Shown here one piece after another: positions 10,101 through 19,200 of a stretch of 64,000 bases of DNA; positions within the stretch are counted from its first letter, which is position 1, and each line of letters opens with the position of its first letter. The notes under the pieces were generated by a model. It did not search any database. It saw only the letters and a program-made list of their open reading frames with translations, and had not been told where the DNA came from. Source of the DNA: JAJECS01 sp965262745 (GTDB taxonomy: Bacteria; Chloroflexota; UBA11872); NCBI GenBank assembly GCA_965262745.1, contig OZ253558.1, positions 1,364,001 to 1,428,000 of the forward strand, in the 5' to 3' direction. A program made the translations under genes and the position numbers.

Positions 10101-10478
10101 CGAAATGGCCGAACTTGGCTGGTTGAAGTCAAAGCCACGCGAGAACAACGAGTGCGGATGACAGCGAGGCAGGCTGAAACCGCCGTGAATGGAGGGGATG
10201 GATTCCTGCTCTGTGTAGTTCCTGTGGGGGAAAGCGGAACCGAGCCGGAGAAAGACGACGTGCGCGCCAAAATGCGATTCGTGCAAAACATCGGCCCCCG
10301 TGTAGATCCACTCTGCGGCGAACTTAATGCGCTCAATGAACTGCGTGACGATGCCATAACTCCCAGGGGCAGTGACATCCAACTGGAAATCGACGCTGGC
10401 ACGGCACGGATACGTGTCGATAACGCCGTGTGGCATAACGGGCTTTGTCTGGGAGATCTCTCGGCTCAGCTCAAATAG
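7179..10478 (+). CDS. Sacsin-like GHKL ATPase with C-terminal DUF3883 nuclease-like domain
   Basis: This 1099-residue protein starts with a Bergerat-fold ATPase of the sacsin/NOV type. The N box is ELLQNARDA (41-49), the G1 box HNGRGF (72-77) and the G2 box IGQYGSGF (99-106). The middle 700 residues are unassigned. The C-terminus matches DUF3883: IELSRNG then TWLVEVKAT, with Glu972, Glu983 and Lys985 spaced like a degenerate PD-(D/E)XK core. This architecture is common in bacterial defence islands, so nucleic-acid sensing and cleavage is a reasonable inference. The gene is markedly AT-richer than its neighbours and uses different codons, a sign of transfer. It stands alone, convergent with the radical SAM gene, and no Shine-Dalgarno is visible before the ATG. 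Confidence 0.8.
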   Translation: MSNRDDIKNNVLTENTAQAVLNHLRELESNRSHMQTRWIWELLQNARDASPDTENHVVATVALENEELNFQHNGRGFSMDEVAHLIYHGTTKLEDENAIGQYGSGFLTTHLLSPEIDISGHLHDGKPFSFRLKREIGSVEKLMTSMDRAWERFCDSTEDATERSSSSSPATSFCYRLRADASDAVAAGLATLRRCAPFVVVFNHQFRCITIECAEEPASYEVVNRCDLEQVGLTTVTVIETAQDIQKQRDYLLAEGEGVSVAIPLEPSIDGQVCAPLGNLPRLFLGFPLVGSETFSFPAVINSFDFTPTDNRDGVYLGQNEDEANLTNQAVIEEACNLLLKLIAYATNARWSNTYTLAHIPPITEQSWLKREWLADCLNQFLCQIRQTVAILTTQGPIPPNASILPFAGDAESVGALWDLLSEINEFRERLPDRKEAAGWCEAIESWAKVLTCEPTSFEEARNGTSLASHIEEITRVSPTNCGTLERLERKLQKDVDPVTWLDALYSFLKGDGLASAIGDSRIILDQAGFLDKLDNLYRDNDIDNELKEIGDDILNLRIREKLRDTRLTSLADKIGKGEWSNMEVVQHIVNKLQELSTKGDIEGAFTQASPRLLAWLIANQEWTHLSNFPAFSRKTGDGTCELLRLVQLGGDQTEVALAPIRAWVVSLQPYADLFPMQYIMADDFYAVMPDAAIWQMLTREGYVRTDVVFTGNKTLSEFLPDEPLPEPEGEHRTVDDAAVTDVAFLTKDRVGVMARVRDSQTRARLFWRFLTEWLVTRDPEGLVPGIANCECGESHRYFQAFWLIPIVRNNWVPQGNDIRDRATAHSLAKLLRESDWTLDSLSDHSTTVELLKAIGVTRFDLMRHLVVGDDESRSALDDTMTNILVSTGGDLSHVSDFVEDIKTDKDLPQDLADRRERRRVVHENQRLGGLVEDLVKEGLENEGFTVRRTGIGSDFEIEYDLIEENEEIGIELSRNGRTWLVEVKATREQRVRMTARQAETAVNGGDGFLLCVVPVGESGTEPEKDDVRAKMRFVQNIGPRVDPLCGELNALNELRDDAITPRGSDIQLEIDAGTARIRVDNAVWHNGLCLGDLSAQLK

Positions 10479-10543
10479 CCCAATTCAGCAGTGAGTTGTC
10501 ACGCTCCGCAGCCCGAAACCGTGCCAGCAAACCCCACCGCGCG

Positions 10544-11956
10544 CTAGATCCCGGCGAGCTGCGCGAATTGGACGTCGGTGGGCTCAGCGCAGCAGAACCA
10601 CGCCTCGGTGAGCCGCGGCTGTGCAGCTGCGCGTGCGGCGTCGACCGCGATGTCACGCGCACGGCCGGCCGCAGCTGCTCCCGCAGCATCGAGCACTAGC
10701 GCCCTCACGGCGGCGTAGGAGTCGGCGATATCCGTGTCGTCAGCGGGCAACTCGGCCACAAGTGTCGACAGCTCGGCTTGAAGGGCGTCAACTGCCGGGT
10801 CCGCCGCCTTCCAGCTGTAGCTGAACCGCGCGGCGTCGTAAGGCTCGAGGTGCGGATGGATGTCGGGAAGATCGAGCAGCAGCGAACCCTTCGGCAGCAA
10901 CAAGCGGATCGTGTACTGCACGGGATCGACGTTCCCAACCAGATCATGCGCGGCAACGAAATCAAGGATGTCGAGCACGTCGGCGAACGACGTCCACGGC
11001 GTGAACGGCAGCCATGACGGCCGCGTCTCGATGCCATGCCGGCGCAGCAAGGCGATCGCCTGCCCGGCCTCGGCGGCAAGGTGCCCTTTGTCCAGACGTT
11101 CCAAAATCTCATCGTTCAACGACTCGAGCGCCGAGATGACGAACAGACATCCGGCGTCGGCGAATTCCGGCCACACGTGCGCATGTTCGAGGATGTGCTC
11201 GACCTTGGTGGTGCAGTCGAATGTCAGTTCCGGGAACTGCGCGTGCATCGCCCGCACGACGTTGCGCGAATGGCGCCAGCCGTTGAGGAAATCCGGATCG
11301 CCAAAGGTGATGTGGCGCGCGCCCGCATCGACGAGACGCGCAATGTCGGCCAGCACGACATCGGCGCCGACGATGCGGATGCGTCCGTCATATACGACCG
11401 GCACCGGACAGTGGCGGCACTTGTGCACGCAGCCGTGGCTGGCCTCAACGTATCCCGCCAGCCGTTCTTGCCCGCCAATGACCAGCCGCGCATAGCGGTC
11501 GATCGGGGGAAGCAGCTCGCGCGCCGGAGCGCCATAGGGATGCTTGGTGAGCTGGATGACCTCCGCCGAGGCCGGCGCCGACCCGTTCACGCCCGCCAAT
11601 GCGTCGACCCACGCCACGAGGGCGAGTTCATATTCCCCGGCAAGCGCGCGGTCCTTGGGATGGCTTGGATCAAGAACTGGAGCCATCTCGCCGTACAGGC
11701 CGTAGAAGCAAATCGGCACTTCCGGGCGCAGGCGGCGCGCCGCCTGCGCGGCGGTGGCGGCTATGCGCATGGCCGTGTGCATTGGTACGGAGAACGCCAG
11801 CGCGTCCGTCCCCTCCAGGACCGCCGCGTCCCACATCTCCACCGCCAGGTCCAGCGCCCGCACCTCGTGTCCCGCCGCTTGCAGCGCGGCCGCCGGAGAC
11901 GCCGCATGGACCGGCTGGTGCCCAAGCTCGTAGGTGGAAACGATCAAAACTCGCAT
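10544..11956 (-). CDS. CCAEP-tail radical SAM protein (Cys form)
   Basis: The 470-residue protein has an N-terminal B12-binding-like Rossmann region (1-125) and a radical SAM core with Cys176, Cys180 and Cys183 (CVHKCRHC). Its tail reads WFCCAEP (CCAEP at 455-459). This matches the CUAEP/CCAEP-tail radical SAM group, in which some members carry selenocysteine at the first or second position. Here both codons are TGC, so it is the plain cysteine version. The reaction is unknown to me. It sits 49 bp downstream of an ATP-grasp gene on the same strand, so the two probably act in one pathway. The nearby NfuA-like gene could supply Fe-S clusters. Confidence 0.85.
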   Translation of the reverse strand: MRVLIVSTYELGHQPVHAASPAAALQAAGHEVRALDLAVEMWDAAVLEGTDALAFSVPMHTAMRIAATAAQAARRLRPEVPICFYGLYGEMAPVLDPSHPKDRALAGEYELALVAWVDALAGVNGSAPASAEVIQLTKHPYGAPARELLPPIDRYARLVIGGQERLAGYVEASHGCVHKCRHCPVPVVYDGRIRIVGADVVLADIARLVDAGARHITFGDPDFLNGWRHSRNVVRAMHAQFPELTFDCTTKVEHILEHAHVWPEFADAGCLFVISALESLNDEILERLDKGHLAAEAGQAIALLRRHGIETRPSWLPFTPWTSFADVLDILDFVAAHDLVGNVDPVQYTIRLLLPKGSLLLDLPDIHPHLEPYDAARFSYSWKAADPAVDALQAELSTLVAELPADDTDIADSYAAVRALVLDAAGAAAAGRARDIAVDAARAAAQPRLTEAWFCCAEPTDVQFAQLAGI

Positions 11957-12005
11957 TAGAGACTGGCCGCCACTGGAAACCGCGCAAGCATGCGCGTGCT
12001 CCGAG

Positions 12006-13277
12006 TCAGCATTGCGCCTCCGAACTCCCCGATTCCTTCCGCCGCTTGGGCGTTAAGTCGGGATTGATGTCTATCTCAAGCTTCGCATGCGCGCGCCGCA
12101 GCGCCGTCTCGACCATCGACGGCGTATCACCCCGCGCGAACAGGAAGCCAAGATAGCGGTCGCCTTCCGGCAGCGGCTCGACCCAACCACCCCGCGCAAT
12201 CGTGATCTCCAAGCCGACGATGCCCGGAACGTCCAGCGACTCGGCCTGTCCCCGCACGTCGACCAGCACACCGGCGCGGGGAATAGGCAACATCATCACG
12301 CCCGAGGCCGCATGAGTCGCGGTGGTATCGCGAAGCGGCAGATTCAGTGCATGCCGCAGGATCAGCGACTCCAACGACACCCCAAGCCCGAATCGCAGCG
12401 CTCGCGCGCAAAGGCCACCGATGGAGCGCGCGGCGACCTCGATCACCGCCATCTCGCCACCGTTCACGCGCACTTCGGCGTGCACCGGCCCCTCCGTGAG
12501 CCCGAGCCCCGCGACGGCCAAGCTGGTGACGTTCTCAACCGCGCGCTGCGTCGCCCCGGGCAGGCGAGACGGCGTCACGTAGAGCGTCTCCTCGAAATAG
12601 GGCCCGACCAGGGGATCGGGCTTGTCGAAGATGGCCAGCGTGTCCAGCGCCCCGCGTCGGAGCAGCCCCTCCACGGCGACCTCCACGCCGGGCACGAATC
12701 TCTCGACCAGCAACGGGGCGGAAGGGCCGCCATCGGCAAGATGGAGCATCCGCCGGATTCTCGCCGCCGCCGCGGCGGCGGATTCCGGTGTGTCCGCGCG
12801 GATCACGCCGCGGCTGCCTGAAAGCGTCAACGGCTTCAGCACCACGGGAAAGCCGATATTCGCGGCCGCCACCGCAGCGTCAGCGCCGCCGTCCACGAGG
12901 GCGAACGCCGGTTGGGGCACACCCGCCTGCGCCAGCCGCCGGCGCATTGCGGCCTTGTCACGCGTGAGGGCCGCCGCCTCAGGCGCGTTGTGCGCTAGGC
13001 CCAAACGCTCGGCGGCGATGGTTGCCGTCGCCAGGCCCGCGTCATCCACCGGCACGATGGCATCGAGCGGCATTTCGTCGGTGAACTCGACAATGGCGTC
13101 CGCCGCGATTTCGGGACGGTGCAGGGGCAGCTCGATCACACGCGATCCAATCATGTCGTCAAGCGCGTGACGTTGCTCGGCGCCGACGACGACCTCGACG
13201 CCGAGCTCGCCGGCGGCCGCGAGGAAGTCGGCCGCGCGGTACGCCCTCGTCGGCAACAGTAGGAGAATTCGGCGCAT
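12006..13277 (-). CDS. ATP-grasp domain ligase paired with the CCAEP radical SAM protein
   Basis: This 423-residue protein has an N-terminal pre-ATP-grasp domain (1-110) and an ATP-grasp fold. The latter is visible in GFPVVLKPLTLSGSRGV, LLVERFVPGVEVAVEGLL and the metal-binding end AEVRVNGGEMAVIEVAARS. ATP-grasp enzymes join a carboxylate to an amine or thiol through an acyl phosphate. The substrate cannot be read from sequence. The C-terminus ends SGSSEAQC. It is the first gene of a two-gene operon with the radical SAM gene and divergent from the NfuA-like gene, with 56 bp between the starts. Confidence 0.85.
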   Translation of the reverse strand: MRRILLLLPTRAYRAADFLAAAGELGVEVVVGAEQRHALDDMIGSRVIELPLHRPEIAADAIVEFTDEMPLDAIVPVDDAGLATATIAAERLGLAHNAPEAAALTRDKAAMRRRLAQAGVPQPAFALVDGGADAAVAAANIGFPVVLKPLTLSGSRGVIRADTPESAAAAAARIRRMLHLADGGPSAPLLVERFVPGVEVAVEGLLRRGALDTLAIFDKPDPLVGPYFEETLYVTPSRLPGATQRAVENVTSLAVAGLGLTEGPVHAEVRVNGGEMAVIEVAARSIGGLCARALRFGLGVSLESLILRHALNLPLRDTTATHAASGVMMLPIPRAGVLVDVRGQAESLDVPGIVGLEITIARGGWVEPLPEGDRYLGFLFARGDTPSMVETALRRAHAKLEIDINPDLTPKRRKESGSSEAQC

Positions 13278-13333
13278 CGTCCTATGATGAACTACGAACG
13301 GAGGACGCGCCGCATGTCCGCTGGATGGGGAGC

Positions 13334-13987
13334 ATGACCCTGCAACACGAAACAGAAGTCTTCATCAGCGATACCGCCCGCGACTTGGTGCTCGATTTTC
13401 GCTCGCGGTCGAACAGCCCGGCCAAGGATGACTTGGCGATGTGGGTCGAAGTCACCGGAATCTCAGGGGCGAGCTTCAGCTACGACATGTATCTGAAGAG
13501 CTGGCATGACGCGGGGCCTGATGACGCAGTCGTCGAGGTCGCCCCCGGACTCAACGTGGTCGTGTCGGCCGGGAGCATCGTCCAGCTCGATGGCGCCACC
13601 ATTGACTACCGCGCAGCCCCGAATGGCGGCGGCCTGTTCGTCGACAATCCCAATACGCCGAGCCCGGTGGTGGGGCCGGCCGCCCAAAACGCCCCCATGC
13701 CGCAGCTCAGCGGCGACGTGGCGGAGCAAATTGCCCAAATATTGGAGCAGCAGATCAATCCCGCCATCGCCGCTCACGGGGGTTCCGCCGAGCTCGTTTC
13801 CGTCGAGGATGGCGCGGCCTACCTGCGACTCAGCGGTGGTTGCCAGGGGTGCGGCATGGCGTCGGTGACGCTGACCCAGGGCATCGAGGTGGCCATCCGC
13901 GAGGCCGTGCCCGAGATCACACGCGTAATCGACGTGACCGACCACGCGTCGGGTACCAATCCCTATTTCGAGGAGTCGAAGAAGTAG
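13334..13987 (+). CDS. nfuA: NfuA-like Fe-S carrier protein
   Basis: The N-terminal half (about 1-100) looks like a degenerate HesB/IscA domain without its cysteines. The C-terminal half is a NifU-type domain with GGCQGCGMA, where Cys170 and Cys173 would bind a shared 4Fe-4S cluster between two subunits. This order is that of NfuA, which delivers clusters to targets including lipoyl synthase. I chose the ATG at 13334 (MTLQHETEVF); an ATG at 13325 would add three residues. It ends 7 bp before the convergent moaA. Radical SAM enzymes flank it on both sides. Confidence 0.85.
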   Translation: MTLQHETEVFISDTARDLVLDFRSRSNSPAKDDLAMWVEVTGISGASFSYDMYLKSWHDAGPDDAVVEVAPGLNVVVSAGSIVQLDGATIDYRAAPNGGGLFVDNPNTPSPVVGPAAQNAPMPQLSGDVAEQIAQILEQQINPAIAAHGGSAELVSVEDGAAYLRLSGGCQGCGMASVTLTQGIEVAIREAVPEITRVIDVTDHASGTNPYFEESKK

Positions 13988-13994
13988 CCCGGCG

Positions 13995-15035
13995 CTAGCC
14001 GCCGATCTGGAACATCTCGACTTTTTGGACATCCGGCCCGTGGCCGTCGTCGGTGACCAGACCCGCGCGCGCTTCGGAATAGCGGTCGCGGCGGACGCGC
14101 CACACGCCGGCGATCAGCTCGCGCATATCCGCGTCCGTGGCGCCGTCGCGCATCGGGGTCCGCAGATCCGTGCCGCCGAAGGCGAACAGGCACGTCAGCA
14201 GGTGGCCGTCGGTTGACAGGCGGGCGCGCGTGCACGCCCCGCAGAACGGCTGGCTCACCGACGCGATGACGCCGATCTCCCCGCCGCCGTCGCGATAGCG
14301 GAAGCGTTGCGCCACCTCGCCGGGGTAGTTCGGCGGCAGCGGCTCAAGCGGAAACTCGGCGCCTATGCGCTCGACGATCTCGGCCGCCGTCACGACCTCG
14401 TCCAGCTTCCATTGATTCAGGTTCCCAACGTCCATGTATTCGATGAAGCGCACGGTATGTCCGGTGCCGTGAAAGCGGCGCGCCAGGTCGACGATGGTGT
14501 GGTCGTTCACGCCCCGCACGACCACGCAATTCAGCTTGATGGGCGAAAGGCCGACACGCTCGGCGGCCGCGATGCCCTCCAGCGTCGCGTCAACGCCGTA
14601 ACGCCTCCCGTTCATCGCGCGAAATACCTCGTCGTCCAGGCTGTCCAAGCTCACCGTCACGCGCCGCAATCCGGCCTCGGCGAGGGCTTCGGCGTGCCGC
14701 GCGAGCAAATTGGCGTTGGTCGTCAGCGCCAGGTCTTCAATCGACAAGCCGGCGAGCATGGCCACCAAGCTGGGCAGGTCCGCCCGCAGCAACGGCTCAC
14801 CGCCGGTCAGGCGCAGCTTCCGCACGCCAAGTTCCACGAAGATTCCCGCCAGCCGGGTGATCTCCTCGAAGGTCAGGATCTGGGACTTCGGCAGAAACGT
14901 GTAGTGCTCGCCGTAGACCTCTGCCGGCATGCAATAGGGGCAGCGAAAATTGCACCGGTCAGTCACGGAAATGCGCAGGTCGCGCAGATGGCGGCCCAGC
15001 GTGTCAACGGGCAGGGTTGCGACGGCGGCAGGCAT
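13995..15035 (-). CDS. moaA: GTP 3',8-cyclase, molybdenum cofactor synthesis
   Basis: MoaA starts molybdopterin synthesis by rearranging GTP. The N-terminal radical SAM cluster is CNFRCPYC after LRISVTDR. The C-terminal cluster cysteines are in CGACTRARLSTDGHLLTC. LRLTGGEPLLR is the SAM-binding GGEP strand. The chain ends in the Gly-Gly (FQIGG) needed for activity. I prefer the ATG at 15035 (346 residues); a GTG at 15065 would add ten residues. No other moa or moe gene is in the window. Confidence 0.95.
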   Translation of the reverse strand: MPAAVATLPVDTLGRHLRDLRISVTDRCNFRCPYCMPAEVYGEHYTFLPKSQILTFEEITRLAGIFVELGVRKLRLTGGEPLLRADLPSLVAMLAGLSIEDLALTTNANLLARHAEALAEAGLRRVTVSLDSLDDEVFRAMNGRRYGVDATLEGIAAAERVGLSPIKLNCVVVRGVNDHTIVDLARRFHGTGHTVRFIEYMDVGNLNQWKLDEVVTAAEIVERIGAEFPLEPLPPNYPGEVAQRFRYRDGGGEIGVIASVSQPFCGACTRARLSTDGHLLTCLFAFGGTDLRTPMRDGATDADMRELIAGVWRVRRDRYSEARAGLVTDDGHGPDVQKVEMFQIGG

Positions 15036-15141
15036 GCGCGGCTCGTGTCTCCGATGCGTCTTCACCCTGAGTTTACGCAGTGGGCGGCCGGAATCCGCGT
15101 CATGTACCGTGAGCGCCTAGCCACCATCGAGGGCGCGCACG

Positions 15142-16011
15142 ATGGCACTACGCGATGTGTCCGAGGTTGAGACGGTTGCCGGCGACTTCAACGAGGGCCT
15201 GGATCACCCCGAAGGCGTCACCTGGGGACCCGACAGCCAGCTCTACGCCGGCGGTGAAGCCGGACAGATCTATCGCGTGGATCCGGACAGCGGGACCATC
15301 ACGCAGATCGCGCAGCACGAAGGATTTCTGGGCGGCGTCGTCTGCGACGCCGAGGCCAACGTCTACGTCTGCGCCGCGTTTGGCGGCTCGGTCGTGCGCG
15401 CCGGTGCCGACGGCACCGTGGTCGAGGTCACCCGCGGCACCGCCGACCGGCCCATGGAAACGCCCAACTACCCCTGCTTCCATCCCTCCGGCGACCTCTA
15501 TGTCTCCGACTCGGGCGAATGGGACCACGACACCGGCAGGATCTACCGCGTGCGGTCCGACGGGTCGACGGACCTGGTGAGCGAGGCGCCGCGCTTCTTC
15601 GCCAACGGCATGTGCTTCGACGCCGCGGCCGAATGGCTCTACGTGGTCGAATCCCAGATGCCGGGCGTCTCCCGGCTGCGCGTGCTTCCCGACGGAACCC
15701 TGGGCGAACGCCAGGTCGTCGCCACCCTCCCCGGCGACGTGCCGGACGGCGTGCAGTTTGACGCCGAGGGAACGCTGTACATCACGCTCTACACCCCAAG
15801 CCGCATCTACCGGCTCGAGCCGTCGGGACGCATTCAGGTGCTGGTGGACGATCCGCACCACACGAAGCTGTCCTCGCCCACCAACATCGTCTTCGGCGGC
15901 CCCAACCGCACCGACCTCTTTACCGCCAACCTCGGCCGCTGGCACATCAACCGCCTCCGCATGTCCGTCCCCGGCATTCCGCTCGCCTATCCGGCTCCCA
16001 TCGACGTCTAA
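15142..16011 (+). CDS. SMP-30/gluconolactonase-family beta-propeller hydrolase
   Basis: The 289-residue protein is a six-bladed propeller of the SMP-30/gluconolactonase/LRE group. The metal-binding residues are recognisable: Glu in LDHPEGVTWGPD, Asn in FFANGMCFD and Asp in DVPDGVQFD. Such enzymes open sugar lactones or related esters. There is no signal peptide, so it is probably cytoplasmic. It is monocistronic, and the actual substrate is unknown. It may belong functionally with the sugar-acid genes at 36-43 kb, which is a guess. Confidence 0.8.
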   Translation: MALRDVSEVETVAGDFNEGLDHPEGVTWGPDSQLYAGGEAGQIYRVDPDSGTITQIAQHEGFLGGVVCDAEANVYVCAAFGGSVVRAGADGTVVEVTRGTADRPMETPNYPCFHPSGDLYVSDSGEWDHDTGRIYRVRSDGSTDLVSEAPRFFANGMCFDAAAEWLYVVESQMPGVSRLRVLPDGTLGERQVVATLPGDVPDGVQFDAEGTLYITLYTPSRIYRLEPSGRIQVLVDDPHHTKLSSPTNIVFGGPNRTDLFTANLGRWHINRLRMSVPGIPLAYPAPIDV

Positions 16012-16235
16012 ACGTCACCTGGACCTCGCGGCGCGGTCCCACGGGGTGCATTGCACCAAGCCTCACTGGCCGGTCCGCACATTCAACCTAGCTCGCGCTC
16101 ACAGCCGGCCGAGCCCGAAGTTGCCAGAACGGGCCCTATGGCGGATCGGGCGGCTTAGAATACGGTCGTACCATGTCTCAACTGGGCGGGCGCACTTCCA
16201 GCCTGCCGGAAAGTCGCTGAGCGGAGTCTCCACGG

Positions 16236-19200
16236 ATGACGTCTACGGTTGATCGTCCAAACAGGCAGGCCCTCAACAAGGCGCTGGACATCTTTCGTGA
16301 CGCCATGCGGCCGTTCATCGTCAGAAACCTTAGGAGCGTCCCTGGGCAACAAGCCGAGGACCTGATTCTTAATGCCTTGAACCCCAATCAGGCGGCCCAG
16401 GTTCAGCACAACCTGCGCCGAGGCAGCGGCAATATCGAAGCCGCGCTGGATATTGGCGACTTTCCGCAAATCATCACGCGAAACTGGCCTCAAGCATTTG
16501 GTCGACGGTTCTCCAACGATCGGTCGGTCCAGAGCAAGATCTGGCTCATCAAGGAGTCACGGGACCAAGTCGCGCATCCGGGTCTACAGGACCTGGACAC
16601 CGAATACACCCGCGCCCACCTGTTTCATATCGCAGAGGTATTGGGGCTGATCAACCAGCCGGGCCAGCGGCAAGCAGTTGAAACGATCAGAGACCAGTTG
16701 CTCGCCACGGACGGCCTGAGCGATGCCCCCGAGAGAGAACCAGTCAGGCCAGCAGCGACCGACGGAAGACGGACGCCCCGGACCTCCCACAACCTCAAAC
16801 CCTGGCGCGAGGTCATCAAGCCCAGCCCCGATGTCTCCCAGGGCAGCTTCCGGCAGGCCGAATTCGCGGCGGATCTGCAACAGGTGCATGACGGGCGCGC
16901 CAACGCCACCGAATACGGCAACCCAGTGAGCTTCTTCAACCACACCTACATCACGCCGGGCATTCGCACGCTGCTGACCAACACGCTTCAGCGGCTTAGC
17001 GGAAGCGGCGGCGATCCGGTCATCCAGACCAAGACCGGCTTCGGTGGCGGCAAAACGCACAGCCTGATCGCCCTCTACCACCTTGTGAACCACGCCGATG
17101 CCCTGGTCAATGCGTCAGACGAATCCGGCCCCCAGCGAACCAGCGCCGAACTCAGCGCAATCATGCTCGAAGCGGGCCTGCAACCGGGTGCCGAATTCCA
17201 GTCCAGCATCGCCGTCCTGGACGGCACACATCTGTCACCCACCGACGCCACCGCCACTGAAGAGACCGGTGACCCGCTCAACACCCTCTGGGGCGAACTG
17301 GCTCATCAGCTCGGCGGGCAAGACGCCTATGAGATCGTCGGCCGGGCGGCGCGCACGGGTAGCGCGCCCGGCGGCGCTCAACTGGATGAACTATTCAAGC
17401 ACGTGGGTCCATGCGTGATCCTCATCGACGAGCTTGTGGCCTACGTGCGCAACGCCGGCGCCGCCCAGGACAACATCTATACCTTCGTCCAGGCGCTCAC
17501 CCAGGCGGCTCGCCGCAATGATGGCGTTGCGCTGGTGGTTACGCTGCCTGACAGCCGGGCCGAGGCGGGCGGCACGGGCGGCGCCGAGGTCTTGGACCGA
17601 CTCGAACGCCTCCTCGGGCGCATCGAGGCCGTCTGGAAACCCCTGGAGGTCGACGAGGCCTTCGAAGTGGTTCGCCGCCGACTCTTTGGCGAGGTCAGCG
17701 ACGCCGCCGCACGCGACCGCACCTGCAAAGCCTTTGCCGACATGTACGGCCGCTCACGGAGCGACTATCCCCGCGAGGCAGCTGAGCAGCGCTATCTGGA
17801 ACGCCTGAAAGCCTGCTACCCCATCCACCCGGAAATCTTCGACCGCCTCTACGCGGACTGGTCGTCGATGCCCCAATTCCAACGCACGCGCGGCGTGCTG
17901 CGGATGCTGGCAACCGCTGTTAGCCGCCTCTATCTGGACGACGACCGCCTGCCGCTGATTCAGCCTGCCAGTCTGCCTCTCAGCGATCCTGCGCTGGCTG
18001 ACGAATTCGTCAAGCTGCTTAGCGAGCAGTGGCAGTCCGTACTGTCCGAAGTCGACAGCGACAATTCGCGCACTGACGATGTCGACCAGGCGCTCCAGCG
18101 ATTCGCCGAGGTCGGCGGCGCCGCCCGACGTTTAGCCCGCACGATTTTCCTAGGCAGCGCGCCCAGCGGTGCCGTCCGAGGCATCGATGAACGGCAGATC
18201 CGTTTGGGCGCGGTGCAGCCCGGCCAGGGCGTCTCGGTTTACAACGAAGCTCTTGGCCGCATAAGCGGCAGCCTCTACTACCTCTACGCCAACGACGGGC
18301 GCTACTACTTCCACGCTGAAGAGAATCTCAACAAGGTCGCCACCGACCGTCGGGACGGATTCGGCATGGCGGAGGTCAATGCCCACATCGTCGGCCAAAT
18401 CAAGGAAGCCGTTGGTCGCCGCTCGGACGTCATTGTCTGTCCACAGGACTCGGCCGACGTATCCGAAGCCCAGCATGTCCGCCTAGTCATCCTGCCGCCG
18501 GACGCCTCGCGACCTACGCGCGCCAGCGAGCACGACGACGCTAGTGATTGGGCCTTACAGGTTCTTCGGCAGCGCGGGGACGCCGCCCGGGCGCGACGCA
18601 ATACTTTGCTCTTCCTGGCGGCCCGCCGCGACGAAATTCGCGATCTGAGAAACAAGGTCAGGGACTATCTCGCCTGGGACTCCATCGTCAACGGCGAGGC
18701 TAGGATCGAGAATCTCTCGGGCAACCGTCGCACTCAGGCCAGCGGCAACCTTCGCAGCGCTGAACGCGCGGTACGCGGCGCGCTTATCCAGGCCTATCGG
18801 CAGGCGCTAGCCCCGGTGCAGGACGACCCGCAGCGCGCGGACCTCCGGCTTTCCGTCTCGGAGATTAACACGGCGGATGCTGGCGACGGGATCGTCGACG
18901 CCGCCTTCCGCCGCTTTTGCGACGACGAAGCGCTGGTCGAGACCATCTCCCCCACGGCGCTCGCCAGCCTCTTGCGGCAATACGTCTGGGGCAACGGCGC
19001 CAACCCGCAAGACCACATCAGCGTCGACGCTCTGTGGGACATGCTCACCAGCAACGTCTACATGCACCGGCTGCGCAACCGCACCGTGCTACAGCGCGCT
19101 ATCGCCCAGGGCGTGCGGGAAGGCGCGTTTGGCTACGCCAGCGGCTATCAGACTGACACCAACTACCAGAACCTCCGCTTCCGCGAGCCACAGGACGATC

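Noticed and set aside
11950..12010. Possible selenocysteine in the radical SAM pair
   Set aside because: Both codons of the CCAEP motif are TGC, and no SECIS-like need arises.
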